A DNA stretch of 64,000 nt from an uncultured Paracoccaceae bacterium (GCA_937920555.1 CAKZTM010000017.1:1-64000); one strand, 5' to 3'. Shown: positions 25,543-35,542, counted from the first letter of the stretch. Numbers and translations are program-made. Notes: generated by a model from the letters alone, not told the origin.

Positions 25543-27239
25543 TAATTGGAACCGGAGGCCGTCTCTTCTTCCAGCACAACATCCAGACCAACATCAATCT
25601 TGCGACGTATCCGTTCCGGATCGGCCTCATCGCCGGGCTCGAAAGACAGTGCGCGCTTCCACTGGAACACCGCCTCGGTTCTACGCCCGACCATCCACAA
25701 AACATCGCCCAAATGGTCGTTGATCACCGGATCAGAGGGCAATAACTCAACCGCCCGCTCCATGTGCGGAACCGCCGCCTCAAACTCACCGATTTTGTAA
25801 AGCACCCAACCCAAACTGTCGGTAATGTAGCCGTTATCGGGATCACCTGCGACCGCACGCTCGATCATATCGCGGGCCTCGTCGATCTTCATGTTCTTCT
25901 CAACCAGCGAGTAGCCCAGATAATTCAGAACCAGCGCTTGGTTGGGTTGCAACTCCAGTGCTTTGCGAAAGTCAGCCTCGGCATTGTCCCACTCGTCCAG
26001 ACGCTCATAGGATATGCCGCGCACATAGAAATTACGCCACTCCGACGGGTCATCACCATCCGCCAAGGAAATCGCGCGCGTGTAGCTTTCCGCCGCCTCA
26101 GCGTAGCGTTCCTCGCGGCGAAATGTATCGCCCAAAGAGACGTGAATAAACCCGTCATCGGGGTAAATCCGGGCCAGTGCTGACAGGGCTTCAACCGCAG
26201 CGCCCACATTCCCAGACGACGACAATGCAGAGGCACGGCCCACCTCCGCATCCCGAAAGACGCCGGATGTGGAAGGCACTTTGTCAAAATCTGCAATCGC
26301 CAACTCATATTGCTGTTGCGCGTTCAAAATATCAGCCGACAATAACAACGCATCCACATAGTCGGGCCGAATGTGCTGCGCCAAACGTGCATAAAGCAGC
26401 GCAAACACGTCCGCATCTTCCCGGCTCAAGGCTGTGGCAAGGGTCAAAAATACCTCAGCGGCACCATCAGCCGCAGAGCTGACCGCATCAAACTGGACCT
26501 CTTCACCGCCGACAATCCGTGCCCGCAATGCGACAAGTTCCGGGTCAGACGTCCCAACCGCCTCGTCAATCAACACAACCGCATCATCGCGCCGATCCAA
26601 CTGCAACAATACCTGCACATGCGCCACCAAAGACGCGCGGCTCACCCGTAAGGGGCCGCTGTCATCACCGTCAAATATTTCCGCGGCACCATCAAAATTG
26701 CCCGCAAGCGCCAAGACCAGCGCCAGGTGATACTGGCCAAGCGGGCCAAACCCGGTATCTTGCCCCAGACCCTCAAAATGGGCCTGCGCCGCCGCCGTGT
26801 CGTCAAGCCCGGCGGACGCCCAACCCTTCAACAATCCCAACAACAGCTTATTGAAGCCAAACGCCTCGTCGCCCAGATAGGCCATCGCGCTTTCAAAATC
26901 ATCTCCGGAAATCGCATCGGCCACCAAAACCAGCCCCGCGATTTGCCGATCGGCCTCCAGCGATGACAGCCGCTTGGCAAGCGGAATGGCGGTCTCGTAG
27001 GTGCCGCCCACCACATTGTTCATCACCGCATTTTGCAACAGGTAGGTGTTGTCTTGATCTTGCGCGACCGCTTGGGTGAAAAACTGCGCCGCGGTTACAT
27101 AATCATTCCGGTAAGAGGCCTGAACGGCCGCCAGATACGGACCTGCTAGGCCTTCGGCCTGCGTTACCACCGGGACAGTGAGGGTCAATGCCGACCCCAA
27201 TACGATTGCTGCGAGGCCGGGACATTTGAACTTGAACAA
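25542..27239 (-). CDS. Exported TPR-repeat protein
   Basis: A 565-residue protein with a signal peptide ([20 protein letters not shown]) and ten or more tetratricopeptide repeats (e.g. [55 protein letters not shown]). The start is inferred as TTG 27239, seven bases after GGAG; an ATG at 27311 gives a much longer, unlikely leader. It resembles the alphaproteobacterial periplasmic TPR proteins next to ispE. The role is probably a protein scaffold in the envelope. The gene is coupled to ispE by a TAATG junction. Confidence 0.87.
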   Translation of the reverse strand: MFKFKCPGLAAIVLGSALTLTVPVVTQAEGLAGPYLAAVQASYRNDYVTAAQFFTQAVAQDQDNTYLLQNAVMNNVVGGTYETAIPLAKRLSSLEADRQIAGLVLVADAISGDDFESAMAYLGDEAFGFNKLLLGLLKGWASAGLDDTAAAQAHFEGLGQDTGFGPLGQYHLALVLALAGNFDGAAEIFDGDDSGPLRVSRASLVAHVQVLLQLDRRDDAVVLIDEAVGTSDPELVALRARIVGGEEVQFDAVSSAADGAAEVFLTLATALSREDADVFALLYARLAQHIRPDYVDALLLSADILNAQQQYELAIADFDKVPSTSGVFRDAEVGRASALSSSGNVGAAVEALSALARIYPDDGFIHVSLGDTFRREERYAEAAESYTRAISLADGDDPSEWRNFYVRGISYERLDEWDNAEADFRKALELQPNQALVLNYLGYSLVEKNMKIDEARDMIERAVAGDPDNGYITDSLGWVLYKIGEFEAAVPHMERAVELLPSDPVINDHLGDVLWMVGRRTEAVFQWKRALSFEPGDEADPERIRRKIDVGLDVVLEEETASGSN

Positions 27240-27351
27240 GAGACACTCCGTTTCGGTGAGATAGCGTATAGCAGACAGACGTTTGTACCGTTGCCGCGTT
27301 GATCCGGTCAATAGACAGCGCGGTCACCGTGACGTGATGATAGGCACCGCG

Positions 27352-29004
27352 TCACATATTTGGATAATTGGGCCCTTCACCACCTTGTGGCACAGCCCAG
27401 TTAATATTTTGCGACGGATCTTTGATGTCACAGGTTTTGCAATGGACGCAGTTTTGCGCGTTGATCTGGAAGCGGGGATTGCCCGCGTCATCGCTCAACA
27501 CCTCATAAACACCCGCCGGACAATAGCGCTGCGCGGGCTCAGCATATTTCGGCAAGTTCACTCCGATGGGAATGGACGCATCTTTCAACTGGAGATGGCT
27601 GGGCTGATCCTCCGCATGATTTGTCGCCGAAAAGCTCACATTGGTCAGACGATCAAAGCTCAAAACTCCGTCAGGCTTTGGGTACTCAATCGGCTCGTGG
27701 CCAGAGGCCTCCTCAGTCGAGGCCGCATCCGTCTTGCCATGCTTGAGCGTGCCAAAGAGGTTAAGCGTGGTGATATTGGCGAACCACATATCGATCCCCC
27801 CGCCCATCAGCGAGGCCATCAGACCGTATTTGGACCACAGCGGCTTTACGTTGCGCACCCGCTTGAGGTCTTTGGCTATGGGCCCCGAGCGCAAATCCGT
27901 CTCGTAGGCGGTTAACTCATCGCTGGCCCGCCCCTCCGAGATCGCCGCAAACGCCGCCTCCGCCGCAGCCTTGCCAGAGAGCATCGCATTGTGATTGCCT
28001 TTGATGCGCGGCACATTCACCAGCCCTGCGGAACATCCCAAAAGGGCGCCGCCGGGGAAGACCACTTTCGGGATCGACTGCCAGCCGCCCTCGGAAATTG
28101 CCCGCGCCCCATATGCGACCCGCTTGCCGCCCTCCAAAACCTTCGCGATCTCAGGGTGATGCTTCCAGCGCTGGAACTCCATGTAAGGGAAAAGATGTGG
28201 GTTCTTGTAGTTCAGATGCACCACAAAGCCCACATAAACCTGATTGTTTTCAAGATGATACATGAACGAGCCACCACCGGCGTTTTTGCCCAAAGGCCAG
28301 CCCATGGTATGTGTGACCTGCCCTTCCTTGTGGTTCTCCGGCTTGACTTCCCAAATCTCTTTCATGCCAAGACCGTATTTCTGAACATCGCTGTCCTTGG
28401 TCAGATCGTATTTGGCAATCGCCTCTTTGGACAGGCTGCCACGCACGCCCTCGGACAAGAACACGTATTTGCCGTGCAGCTCCATGCCCGGCTCATATGA
28501 GGGGCCCGGCGTACCATCGGGGTTTTTACCAAACTCGCCAGCTACCACGCCTTTGACTTCGCCGTCAGCGCCGTAAACCAGCTCAGAGCAGGCCATGCCC
28601 GGGAAAATCTCCACGCCCAGCGCCTCGGCCTGCTCGGCCATCCAGCGGCAGACATTGGCCATGGAGACGATGTAATTGCCGTGGTTGTTCATCAAGGGCG
28701 GCATCGGGAAGTTGGGCACTTTGAACGACCCCGCCTCCCCCAGCATCAAGAACCGGTCTTGGGTCACTTCGGTTTTGATCGGCGCACCGCGCTCGCGCCA
28801 GTCCGGGATCAGAGCATCAATGCCGCAAGGGTCCAATACCGCGCCCGACAGGATATGAGCGCCCACTTCCGAGCCCTTCTCCAAAACCACGACCTGCATA
28901 TCTGCATCAAGCTGCTTGAGACGAATGGCCGCCGACAGACCGGCAGGCCCTGCGCCCACGATGACAACATCATACTCCATGGATTCACGTGCAATATCGC
29001 TCAT
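27352..29004 (-). CDS. Electron transfer flavoprotein-ubiquinone oxidoreductase
   Basis: A 550-residue membrane-associated ETF-QO that passes electrons from fatty-acid and amino-acid oxidation to ubiquinone. An N-terminal FAD dinucleotide fold (VVIVGAGPAGLSAAIRL at about 12-28) is followed by the ETF-QO domain and a C-terminal 4Fe-4S site: CPAGVYEV, then CVHCKTCDIKDPSQNINW. ATG 29004 is preferred, with AGGAG six bases upstream. About 110 bp separate it from the PAP2 gene upstream; it is probably its own unit. Confidence 0.96.
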   Translation of the reverse strand: MSDIARESMEYDVVIVGAGPAGLSAAIRLKQLDADMQVVVLEKGSEVGAHILSGAVLDPCGIDALIPDWRERGAPIKTEVTQDRFLMLGEAGSFKVPNFPMPPLMNNHGNYIVSMANVCRWMAEQAEALGVEIFPGMACSELVYGADGEVKGVVAGEFGKNPDGTPGPSYEPGMELHGKYVFLSEGVRGSLSKEAIAKYDLTKDSDVQKYGLGMKEIWEVKPENHKEGQVTHTMGWPLGKNAGGGSFMYHLENNQVYVGFVVHLNYKNPHLFPYMEFQRWKHHPEIAKVLEGGKRVAYGARAISEGGWQSIPKVVFPGGALLGCSAGLVNVPRIKGNHNAMLSGKAAAEAAFAAISEGRASDELTAYETDLRSGPIAKDLKRVRNVKPLWSKYGLMASLMGGGIDMWFANITTLNLFGTLKHGKTDAASTEEASGHEPIEYPKPDGVLSFDRLTNVSFSATNHAEDQPSHLQLKDASIPIGVNLPKYAEPAQRYCPAGVYEVLSDDAGNPRFQINAQNCVHCKTCDIKDPSQNINWAVPQGGEGPNYPNM

Positions 29005-29115
29005 CGTCAACTCCTGCTTTGCCGGGCTCAAGACCGTCCAGATTATTCCTCAATCTGCCTATCGCCCGCAGGCTTTCACGTCAATCAGGTCAGAAAAGAT
29101 GTAACCTGTCGCAGA

Positions 29116-30117
29116 TCAGGCTATTTGCGCTTTGGCACCGTCTGACGCAGTCGCAGCGATACCTGCGGATTTGCGACGCAAAACCGCCCAGGCAAGTACG
29201 ACCACAACGATAGAAACATAGCCGTCCACCGCATAATGCAGCCCCGACAGGACCGAGCCCAAAAGGATGAAACCCAAAAAGCCAAGCCCGATGGGGGCCA
29301 GCAGACGTGAGCGTTCCCAAAGGTACAAACAGGCTAATGTGGCCACACCCACATGCAGGCTTGGGAAGGCCGAAATGCCTGATGATACGCCCTCATAACC
29401 TTCCATATTCACCACCCAAAGCCATTCGCGCATGATGCCCATCAGGCTCGACGTCTCAGATGGAGAGGCGAGGATCGCCATCAACGCGGGGAACTCGTCA
29501 GTGCCCAAAAGCCGGTCATAAAACACAGGGCCCGCGGACATAAATGTCATCGCCAGCACATTGCCCAAGAAAATCCAGGTGAATAAAAACAGCGTGAAAA
29601 ATCGTGCCACGCGGGCCCGGTCGCCGTCAAAAACCACAAGAAACATCGGCCCCACAATGGCCGGCCATGCCCATAATTTGAGGTAGATGTAATCGACAAT
29701 CTCAGTACCAAGAGGGGCGCGCAGCCCCTCGATTAAACTCCAAGGGTCGTGGCCCAGATGCAAAGCCCGGTCAATTTCCATAAACATCGGATCGGCCCAA
29801 TAGGGGACCACATAGGGCATGGTCGATTTGAACATCGAAAAACCCCACATGAACAAGACACAGCCCAGAAAAGCGAGCCCCATATCGGTCATTTTTTCGC
29901 GATCTAAAAAAGCCCGCGTCAGCACAAAAGCGGCCAAGACGGCAAGGCAGATAAACGGCATATATCGCCACAGATTAACCCAATGTCCTTCCGAGGTGTT
30001 GACCATCGACATCATAAAACCGGCGCCTTTGGGATGAACGAAATAGGTCAGCCCAGCCGAAAACGCCGCATAAGCGAATGAAATAACCATAAATTGCTTT
30101 ACAGTCGTGCGGTGCAT
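29116..30117 (-). CDS. PAP2-superfamily membrane phosphatase/transferase
   Basis: A 333-residue polytopic inner-membrane protein with six or more hydrophobic segments. The phosphatase signature is split, as in PAP2_3 (aureobasidin-type) proteins: SAFPSLHVGVA and GLHYAVDGYVS carry the catalytic His residues and the Asp. Such enzymes dephosphorylate or transfer lipid-phosphate head groups; the substrate is unknown. The start is uncertain (TTG 30135, ATG 30126 or ATG 30117); 30117 is chosen on the GGA upstream. It is divergent from greA, about 120 bp apart. Confidence 0.83.
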   Translation of the reverse strand: MHRTTVKQFMVISFAYAAFSAGLTYFVHPKGAGFMMSMVNTSEGHWVNLWRYMPFICLAVLAAFVLTRAFLDREKMTDMGLAFLGCVLFMWGFSMFKSTMPYVVPYWADPMFMEIDRALHLGHDPWSLIEGLRAPLGTEIVDYIYLKLWAWPAIVGPMFLVVFDGDRARVARFFTLFLFTWIFLGNVLAMTFMSAGPVFYDRLLGTDEFPALMAILASPSETSSLMGIMREWLWVVNMEGYEGVSSGISAFPSLHVGVATLACLYLWERSRLLAPIGLGFLGFILLGSVLSGLHYAVDGYVSIVVVVLAWAVLRRKSAGIAATASDGAKAQIA

Positions 30118-30239
30118 AAACGTCATCCAGCCCAAATTTTCGCAAGCGTGTCGCTTGTATATTAATCCCTATGACACTAGAATCGTGTGAAAATGTGGCA
30201 AACACATGAAAAAAGAAGCAGGCAAGGCGAGTTTACAAC

Positions 30240-30710
30240 ATGGAAAAAATCCCCCTGACCGCAAGGGGCTTTAAAGAGCTTGACGTCGAGCTTAAGCAAC
30301 TAAAGTCCGTTGAACGCCCTGCCGTGATCCGCGCCATTGCGGAGGCGCGCGAACATGGTGATCTGTCTGAGAATGCAGAATATCACGCCGCCCGCGAAAA
30401 GCAGAGCTTTATCGAGGGCCGCGTCAAGGAGTTGGAGGCGATTTTGGGCCTCGCGGACGTCATTGATATCTCGAAAATGTCCGGCTCCATCAAGTTTGGC
30501 GCCACCGTGACACTGGTGGATGAAGATACGGACGAGGAGAAAACCTACCAGCTTGTGGGTGAGCCGGAGGCGGATCTGGAACGCAACCTGCTCAATATCA
30601 AATCCCCCATTGCCCGCGCCCTGATTGGCAAAGAAGAAGGCGACAGCGTCGAAGTGCGCGCGCCCGGAGGGGCCAAAAGCTACGAAATTCTAACTGTAAA
30701 ATTCGTGTAA
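30240..30710 (+). CDS. greA: Transcription elongation factor GreA
   Basis: A 156-residue factor that rescues backtracked RNA polymerase by stimulating cleavage of the nascent transcript. The N-terminal coiled coil carries the acidic tip in [21 protein letters not shown], and the C-terminal FKBP-like domain runs from about 80 ([22 protein letters not shown]) to [12 protein letters not shown]. The length is normal. AAGGCGAG lies upstream of ATG 30240. It precedes the membrane protein at 30772 by 61 bp. Confidence 0.96.
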   Translation: MEKIPLTARGFKELDVELKQLKSVERPAVIRAIAEAREHGDLSENAEYHAAREKQSFIEGRVKELEAILGLADVIDISKMSGSIKFGATVTLVDEDTDEEKTYQLVGEPEADLERNLLNIKSPIARALIGKEEGDSVEVRAPGGAKSYEILTVKFV

Positions 30711-30771
30711 CAGGCAAATATAACGAGTTTTTGAGGCGATTGAGGTCCAAATAAAAAAGGAAAATGGGACC

Positions 30772-31917
30772 ATGGAAACCGAGCAAGCCCTTCCCAAGAA
30801 GGCTCTCTTTTCGTTTGACTTTCTCCCCCATAAAACAGCCACCGTCGAATATCTGACCGCAGGCTTCGTCACGGTTTTGTGGCTGGCAGCCCTATTAACT
30901 TATGGCGCTGGATATTTCGGCCTGTTTGGCGGGGTTGAGGGGCAAAAAGAGGCGCAATTCCTCGACGTCATTCTCTATTTTTGCGCGCTGTTGATGCCGC
31001 TGATGTTTTTGTGGCTGGGCGCCTATATGGTGATCAAGACCCGCCAAATGCACGAAGACGCACAGCGCCTGAAAGCCTCCGTGGAGACGCTGCGCAGCGC
31101 GGTTTCTCTGAACTCTCCGGCCACAAGTGCGGAAGTGGTACAGGCCATCAGCGACGCGACCGCCGCTGCCATGCGGGCCGAGCAAAGCCGGATCACAACC
31201 CAGTTTCGCAATCTATCAGAGCAGCAAACCAAGATTGAAACCGCAGTGCGCACGCTTTTGAAGGCGCGCGGACAAGACCAGCAAGTTATCTCGCAACTGG
31301 TTGAGACCGCGCAAGACGTGGCCCGTCAAGCGGGTGCTGCGGAGGTGCGCGACACCAAGCTGTCGAAAATGACCTTTGAGGCGGTCCATGGCGCGGATGG
31401 GCAAGAAAATCTGCCCTTCGATTCTCTTGAGGCGCTGGCCAGCGAAGAAGTGTCATGGACAGAGCTCATTCGCGCCTTGAACTTCCCCGAAGATGAAAGC
31501 GACCGCGCAGGATTTGACGCGATCAAGAAAGTGCTGCCGAACCGGACTGTGGCCCAGCTGTTGCAGGCGTCAGAGGACGTGCTGTCAATGCTGGCGCAAG
31601 AAGGCATCTATATGGATGATCTTAGCACGGACACGGCGGACCCCTTGTTGTGGCAGCGGTTTGCGCGTGGCGCCCGTGGCGAGGAGGTCTCGGAAATGGG
31701 TACGATTGTCGATCAGGCCGCTTTGGCTTTGGCGCGTGGTCGGACACGGGCTGACAATATCTTCAAGGATGCGTCGCACCACTTCCTGCGCTTGTTTGAC
31801 CGCTTTTTGCAGGAGTTTCTGGATCAGGCCACCGATACGGAGACAAAAGCACTGGCGGAGACCCGAACGGGTCGCGCGTTCCAGCTTTTGGCGCGGGTGT
31901 CGGGGACGTTTGATTAA
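30772..31917 (+). CDS. Membrane protein with coiled coil, unknown function
   Basis: A 381-residue protein. Two membrane spans lie near the N-terminus (about 25-50 and 60-80: FVTVLWLAALLTYGAG and ILYFCALLMPLMFLWLGAYM), followed by a long coiled coil (about 85-215: EDAQRLKASVETL, AMRAEQSRITTQFRNLSEQQ). The C-terminal part (about 230-381) is helical and soluble. I do not recognise it. The greA neighbour and the layout (short hairpin anchor plus cytosolic coiled coil) resemble envelope/cell-pole scaffolds. AAGGAAAATGGGACC precedes the ATG. After it lies the 700 bp non-coding stretch. Confidence 0.65.
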   Translation: METEQALPKKALFSFDFLPHKTATVEYLTAGFVTVLWLAALLTYGAGYFGLFGGVEGQKEAQFLDVILYFCALLMPLMFLWLGAYMVIKTRQMHEDAQRLKASVETLRSAVSLNSPATSAEVVQAISDATAAAMRAEQSRITTQFRNLSEQQTKIETAVRTLLKARGQDQQVISQLVETAQDVARQAGAAEVRDTKLSKMTFEAVHGADGQENLPFDSLEALASEEVSWTELIRALNFPEDESDRAGFDAIKKVLPNRTVAQLLQASEDVLSMLAQEGIYMDDLSTDTADPLLWQRFARGARGEEVSEMGTIVDQAALALARGRTRADNIFKDASHHFLRLFDRFLQEFLDQATDTETKALAETRTGRAFQLLARVSGTFD

Positions 31918-32272
31918 GCCCCGCATGCGCCCCATCTAAAGCGTTGGCCAGTTATTCTGGATCGCGTAGTTTGATACTGAGCGCGACGATATCCAGTGGC
32001 CTGACCGGGCAGCGTCCTAAAAAGGCGTTGCAGATTTTAAGAACGCTGCTTTAGCATCAAAATCACAAAGGCACCCCGGGGCATGTCTCCGGCAATCCAG
32101 CCGTGTGCGGATGCGCCCGGCAAGGCTCTGTGCCCAACTCGGCACGGGCCTGACCGCCGACCACAGGCGGCCGGTGGGCAGGTGATTTTCCCTACCATAT
32201 CCCACACCGCAAACGTTAACATTCCTTCAAATTTCCTATCATTTACAATGCTCTAAAACCTTAACAACTGTG

Positions 32273-32292
32273 CTACTGTGCTAGCACAGTAG
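32273..32292 (+). promoter_or_regulatory. Palindromic operator, site A
   Basis: CTACTGTGCTAGCACAGTAG is a perfect 20 bp palindrome centred on CTAG. It is preceded by TTAAC at 32261-32265, seven bases before the core, in a block shared almost base-for-base with site B. Related sites are B (40753), C (60802) and D (38940). It probably binds a homodimeric regulator. Confidence 0.72.
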
Positions 32293-32472
32293 ATTTGGTG
32301 ATCTGCCCAAAACAGCGCCCACGCGCCCGGCACAACAAGAGCGATCACCTCAGCACAAAAATGAAAAACCCGGCAGAGCGCACGCGCCCAAAAGGAAGGG
32401 CACCCGAAAGCTCAAACCCAAAAACAACTGGGAAAAATTCAGCCAACAGCGCGGTCAAGAGGCCCGTTATCC

Positions 32473-32582
32473 CTTAGAGCGTTCCGCTTTAAACCCGGCA
32501 TCACCGAAAGCTGTCTGCGATCAAAGATTTCAACGCGTTAGGGGATGCCTTATGCCTCAAGTTAAAAGCAAGACGCTTTAGC
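32473..32582 (-). repeat. MITE-like repeat, copy 1 (reverse)
   Basis: A ~110 bp element in the opposite orientation to copies 2 and 3 (48916, 54543). Its ends are imperfect inverted repeats related to TTCTARAGCGTTTYGCKTT, and the interior holds the family landmarks CTTGAGrCATAAGrCATC and TTGAAATCTTTGAT. It lies between site A and moeA. The end supplies the TAG that closes the small plus-strand frame here. Confidence 0.82.
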
Positions 32583-32623
32583 CCCAACCAACCGCGTGGG
32601 ACAACGCACACCTGAGCGACGCT

Positions 32624-33874
32624 CTAAATTCCGAACTCCGAAAACGGAATATAGCGGACCAAATCGCCGCGCCCAACCGGCCCTTGATCATGGGGCAACG
32701 CCACCACCCCATCGGCCCAGCCCAAGCCGGTCACCCGCCCAGAGCCCTCGGACGCAAACACCTCAACTTTGTCGCCACGACGCCGGGCACGGAGATATTC
32801 CTCGCGACCCGGCTTTTTGACCTTCTGAAAATCCGCCCTTAGATCAAATCCCAAAGGTTCGTGCCAATCCGCCCCGCTGAGCACCCGCAGCGATGGCCGC
32901 ACAAACACAAGCGCGCACACAAAAGCAGCCACCGGATTACCGGGCAGCCCAAACACAGGCGCACCGTCCCAGACCCCCATCGCCAAAGGCCGTCCGGGCT
33001 TGACCGCAATGCGCCACGTATGAAGTGCATCGGCCTCAGCCAGACACGACGAAATATGATCCTCATCCCCGGTGGAGGCCCCACCAGATGTCACAATCAC
33101 ATCCGCCCCAGCCGCGCCCTGCCCCAGCGCCTCCAGCACCGCAGCACGGTCATCTGGCACACGGCCCAAATCAACCACCTCGCAGCCCCAAGCATCCAAC
33201 AATGCGCCCAACATGGGCCGGTTCGCATCAAAAATCTGGCTGGGGCCGGGGGTCGCGCCCACCTCCACCACTTCCGAGCCTGTGGACAACACCGCCACCC
33301 GCAACCGCTTGCGCACATGCGCCTCCGCCACACCAGCCGAGGCCAACATCGCCACATCGCCCGCACTCAACACCCGCCCCGATGCCACCAATGTGCCACC
33401 TTCGGAGATATCCTCACCCGCCGCACGAATATTGGCACCGGCCTTGAGCGCTACATCAAAGGCAACCCGCCCATCCGTGAGCGTCACATCCTCTTGCAAC
33501 ACGACCGTATCAACGCCCAAAGGCGGCGCGGCCCCGGTCAAAATCCTGATCGCGGACCCTTCAGGCACAACGCCCTCAAATGGCGCACCAGCCGCTGAGC
33601 GCCCCTCCAGCAATGGCAGCCCGTCAGGCGCCCCCGGCAAAGATCTGTGATCAAACCCATAGCCATCAATCGCAGAGTTGGAAAATGGCGGATGATCCCG
33701 CAAGGCCACCACATCCTGCCCTAAAACACGACCGGGCAAAGCCGCCAAGCGTGCGACCTCCACCCCCGTGACCGGCTTCAATGTAGTGCGCAAATGGGCC
33801 AAAGCGTCGGCCACCGGCGTCCAGTTCACACCTTGCGGCAGCGCAAAACAATCATTGGGAAGCCGCTTGCTCAC
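32624..33874 (-). CDS. moeA: Molybdopterin molybdotransferase
   Basis: A 416-residue MoeA, which inserts molybdate into adenylated molybdopterin. Domain marks are FSNSAIDGYG, ILTGAAPPLGVDTVV, STGSEVVEVG, VIVTSGGASTGDEDH and the C-terminal GLPGNPVAAFV. Its start overlaps the mobB stop by four bases (ATGA). It ends the operon fdhD-membrane protein-mobA-mobB-moeA, so transcription would pass from 36396 leftwards; the MITE-like copy 1 lies about 40 bp beyond its 3' end. Confidence 0.96.
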   Translation of the reverse strand: MSKRLPNDCFALPQGVNWTPVADALAHLRTTLKPVTGVEVARLAALPGRVLGQDVVALRDHPPFSNSAIDGYGFDHRSLPGAPDGLPLLEGRSAAGAPFEGVVPEGSAIRILTGAAPPLGVDTVVLQEDVTLTDGRVAFDVALKAGANIRAAGEDISEGGTLVASGRVLSAGDVAMLASAGVAEAHVRKRLRVAVLSTGSEVVEVGATPGPSQIFDANRPMLGALLDAWGCEVVDLGRVPDDRAAVLEALGQGAAGADVIVTSGGASTGDEDHISSCLAEADALHTWRIAVKPGRPLAMGVWDGAPVFGLPGNPVAAFVCALVFVRPSLRVLSGADWHEPLGFDLRADFQKVKKPGREEYLRARRRGDKVEVFASEGSGRVTGLGWADGVVALPHDQGPVGRGDLVRYIPFSEFGI

Positions 33875-34365
33875 GTGCCGTCCTGACTTAGAATAAACGC
33901 CGCAATCGCAGCCGTGTCATCAAGATCAAACACAGGCACCGCCAGCCCGGAAAGCGCCACATCACTGGCCACAGCCCTGATCGTGGCATCACCCGGTGCA
34001 ATCAAATCCTGCCCCGCATCCGCCCGGTGGGTCTCGATCTTGGGATGGCCCTCGCCCTTGTAGCCCTCAATCAGGATCAAATCCGCAGGCGCCAAACGCC
34101 CCAACAATTGGTCCAAAGACGGCTCAGGCGCGCCGCGCAACTCCTCCATCAACGCCACCCGCTCGCGCGAGGCAATCAACACTTGGCCAGCACCCGCTTC
34201 CCGGTGCCTGTAACTGTCACGCCCCACATGATCCACATCGAAAGAATGATGCGCATGCTTGATCGTCGAGACCCGCAATCCAGAGGCCGAAAAATGCGCC
34301 ACAAGCCGCGTCACCAACCCGGTCTTGCCCGTGTTCTTCCAGCCCACAACTCCAAAGATGTTCAC
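33871..34365 (-). CDS. mobB: Molybdopterin-guanine dinucleotide biosynthesis protein B
   Basis: A 164-residue P-loop GTPase-like accessory protein. The Walker A region is GWKNTGKTGLVTRLV at the N-terminus, and HAHHSFDVDHVGRDSYRHREAGAGQVLI and LILIEGYKGEGHPKIE are family blocks. It assists MobA in attaching GMP to molybdopterin. It overlaps moeA by four bases and mobA by four bases, indicating translational coupling. Confidence 0.94.
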   Translation of the reverse strand: MNIFGVVGWKNTGKTGLVTRLVAHFSASGLRVSTIKHAHHSFDVDHVGRDSYRHREAGAGQVLIASRERVALMEELRGAPEPSLDQLLGRLAPADLILIEGYKGEGHPKIETHRADAGQDLIAPGDATIRAVASDVALSGLAVPVFDLDDTAAIAAFILSQDGT

Positions 34366-34991
34366 AAACCAAACTCCGCCGCGTAACTGCGCGCGGTCAG
34401 CATATCACCGGGCGTATTCACATTGAAGAACGGATCGAACGGGTCGGGATCATAAACCACCTCCGCCACCCCGTGAAGATTGGCCCAAGCGACAATTTTG
34501 CGGGTGCCCGCAGACAGCGCCTGCTCCAAATCATCCGCCAAATCCACGGGCCACAGCCCAAAGGTGGGCTGGCGCAAAATACCGCGCTCAGGGTCACGGG
34601 TGGCCGCCAGCACAATCGGACCGGATGCGACCACCATTCGCGCCACCAGATCGTCGGGAAAAAACGGCGTGTCAGCAGCGACCGAGGCGATATGCGTAAA
34701 CCCCTGATCCGCCGCCCAACGCATTCCCGTCAAAACACCTGCAAGTGGGCCGGGAAAATCATCCAAAGTGTCAGACAAAACAGGAAGGCCAAAACCGGCG
34801 TAACGCTCCAATTCGCGGTTGGCGTTAATCGCAACGCACTCCACTTGCGGGCTCAGTCGGCGCAATACGCGGTCCAGCAGCGTCTCTCCGGCAAGCTCCA
34901 AAAGCGCCTTTTGGCCACCGCCCATCCGGGTCGCCTGCCCTCCCGCAAGAACAAGCCCCGCAACCCGCGTCAAGCGGTGTGCCCGCGCCAT
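34362..34991 (-). CDS. mobA: Molybdenum cofactor guanylyltransferase
   Basis: A 209-residue nucleotidyltransferase that transfers GMP from GTP to molybdopterin. The N-terminal motif GLVLAGGQATRMGGGQKALL is the family's LAGGxxxRMGG...K signature. Later blocks include SDTLDDFPGPLAGVLTGM and NVNTPGDM. It overlaps mobB by four bases and the upstream membrane protein by 22 bp. Confidence 0.95.
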   Translation of the reverse strand: MARAHRLTRVAGLVLAGGQATRMGGGQKALLELAGETLLDRVLRRLSPQVECVAINANRELERYAGFGLPVLSDTLDDFPGPLAGVLTGMRWAADQGFTHIASVAADTPFFPDDLVARMVVASGPIVLAATRDPERGILRQPTFGLWPVDLADDLEQALSAGTRKIVAWANLHGVAEVVYDPDPFDPFFNVNTPGDMLTARSYAAEFGL

Positions 34992-35542
34992 TTCTCGATG
35001 GCCACAAGCACATCATCCACCGTCATGCCGTCGGGCAACTCATCAGCCAAAACCGGAATAAAATGCTTGTTGTCCAGACGCAGCCCGATCCCCTGAGGCG
35101 TTTTGACCACCCGGTGCACAGTCTTCCACGCCACAAATTGCGCAAAATGCTTGGAGGTACAATGCACCCCTTCTGCGTCCAGCGTCACGTCAATCGGACC
35201 CTTGTTGTAAACTTCCTCTTCCTTCTCCACCTCCACAATCGTCTCGTGGAGCCGGTTGACCAAAACACCGCATAAAAACGCCGCAGCCAACCCCAAAACG
35301 ATACCGGCCCAGAACACCAAAGGTGCAATCTCGATCATCGCCGGATGAAGCTGTATGAAAAACCCGCCATATTCACGCATGGCGATCTTCACAATAAAAT
35401 AAAGAAACAAAAGCATCACCGCGATCCCGAACAACTCGGTCGCTGACCGCCATTTGCCGAACACATATTTTTGCATGAACCGGCTTTCCGCACTGTCTGG
35501 ATCATACGCATATTTTATCGGCATCACTGCATCAGTCATCAT
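34970..35542 (-). CDS. Unknown membrane protein in molybdenum-cofactor operon
   Basis: A 190-residue protein with two membrane spans (about 35-55, AVMLLFLYFIVKIA, and 70-95, LVFWAGIVLGLAAAFLCGVLV) and a soluble C-terminal domain containing GVHCTSKHFAQFVAWKTVHRVVKT. The layout resembles YcxB-like proteins. Its overlap with fdhD (four bases) and mobA (22 bases) ties it to the operon, but nothing in it identifies a molybdenum role. Confidence 0.72.
   Translation of the reverse strand: MMTDAVMPIKYAYDPDSAESRFMQKYVFGKWRSATELFGIAVMLLFLYFIVKIAMREYGGFFIQLHPAMIEIAPLVFWAGIVLGLAAAFLCGVLVNRLHETIVEVEKEEEVYNKGPIDVTLDAEGVHCTSKHFAQFVAWKTVHRVVKTPQGIGLRLDNKHFIPVLADELPDGMTVDDVLVAIEKWRGHTA

Larger units (their letters stand above)
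31918..32623. other. Non-coding stretch of about 700 bp
   Basis: No confident gene is visible. The stretch contains the 20 bp palindrome at 32273-32292 (operator family, site A) and the ~110 bp repeat at 32473-32582, both described separately. Short frames on each strand (32017-32222 minus; 32295-32478 plus, including a 38-residue frame from ATG 32361) are basic and unusual in composition and have no clear ribosome site. The plus frame ends at a TAG inside the repeat. A small untested peptide or RNA downstream of site A remains possible. Confidence 0.6.

Noticed and set aside
27300-27350. Inverted repeats CGCGGT/ACCGCG and GTCACCGTGAC between the TPR and ETF-QO genes
   Set aside because: Short and without a T run or any recurrence; could be an operator or weak terminator, but evidence is too thin to list.
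32295-32478. 60-codon frame downstream of site A
   Set aside because: TTG start, no clear ribosome site, extremely basic and Pro-rich, and ended by a stop in a repeat. Kept only as a possibility within the non-coding entry.
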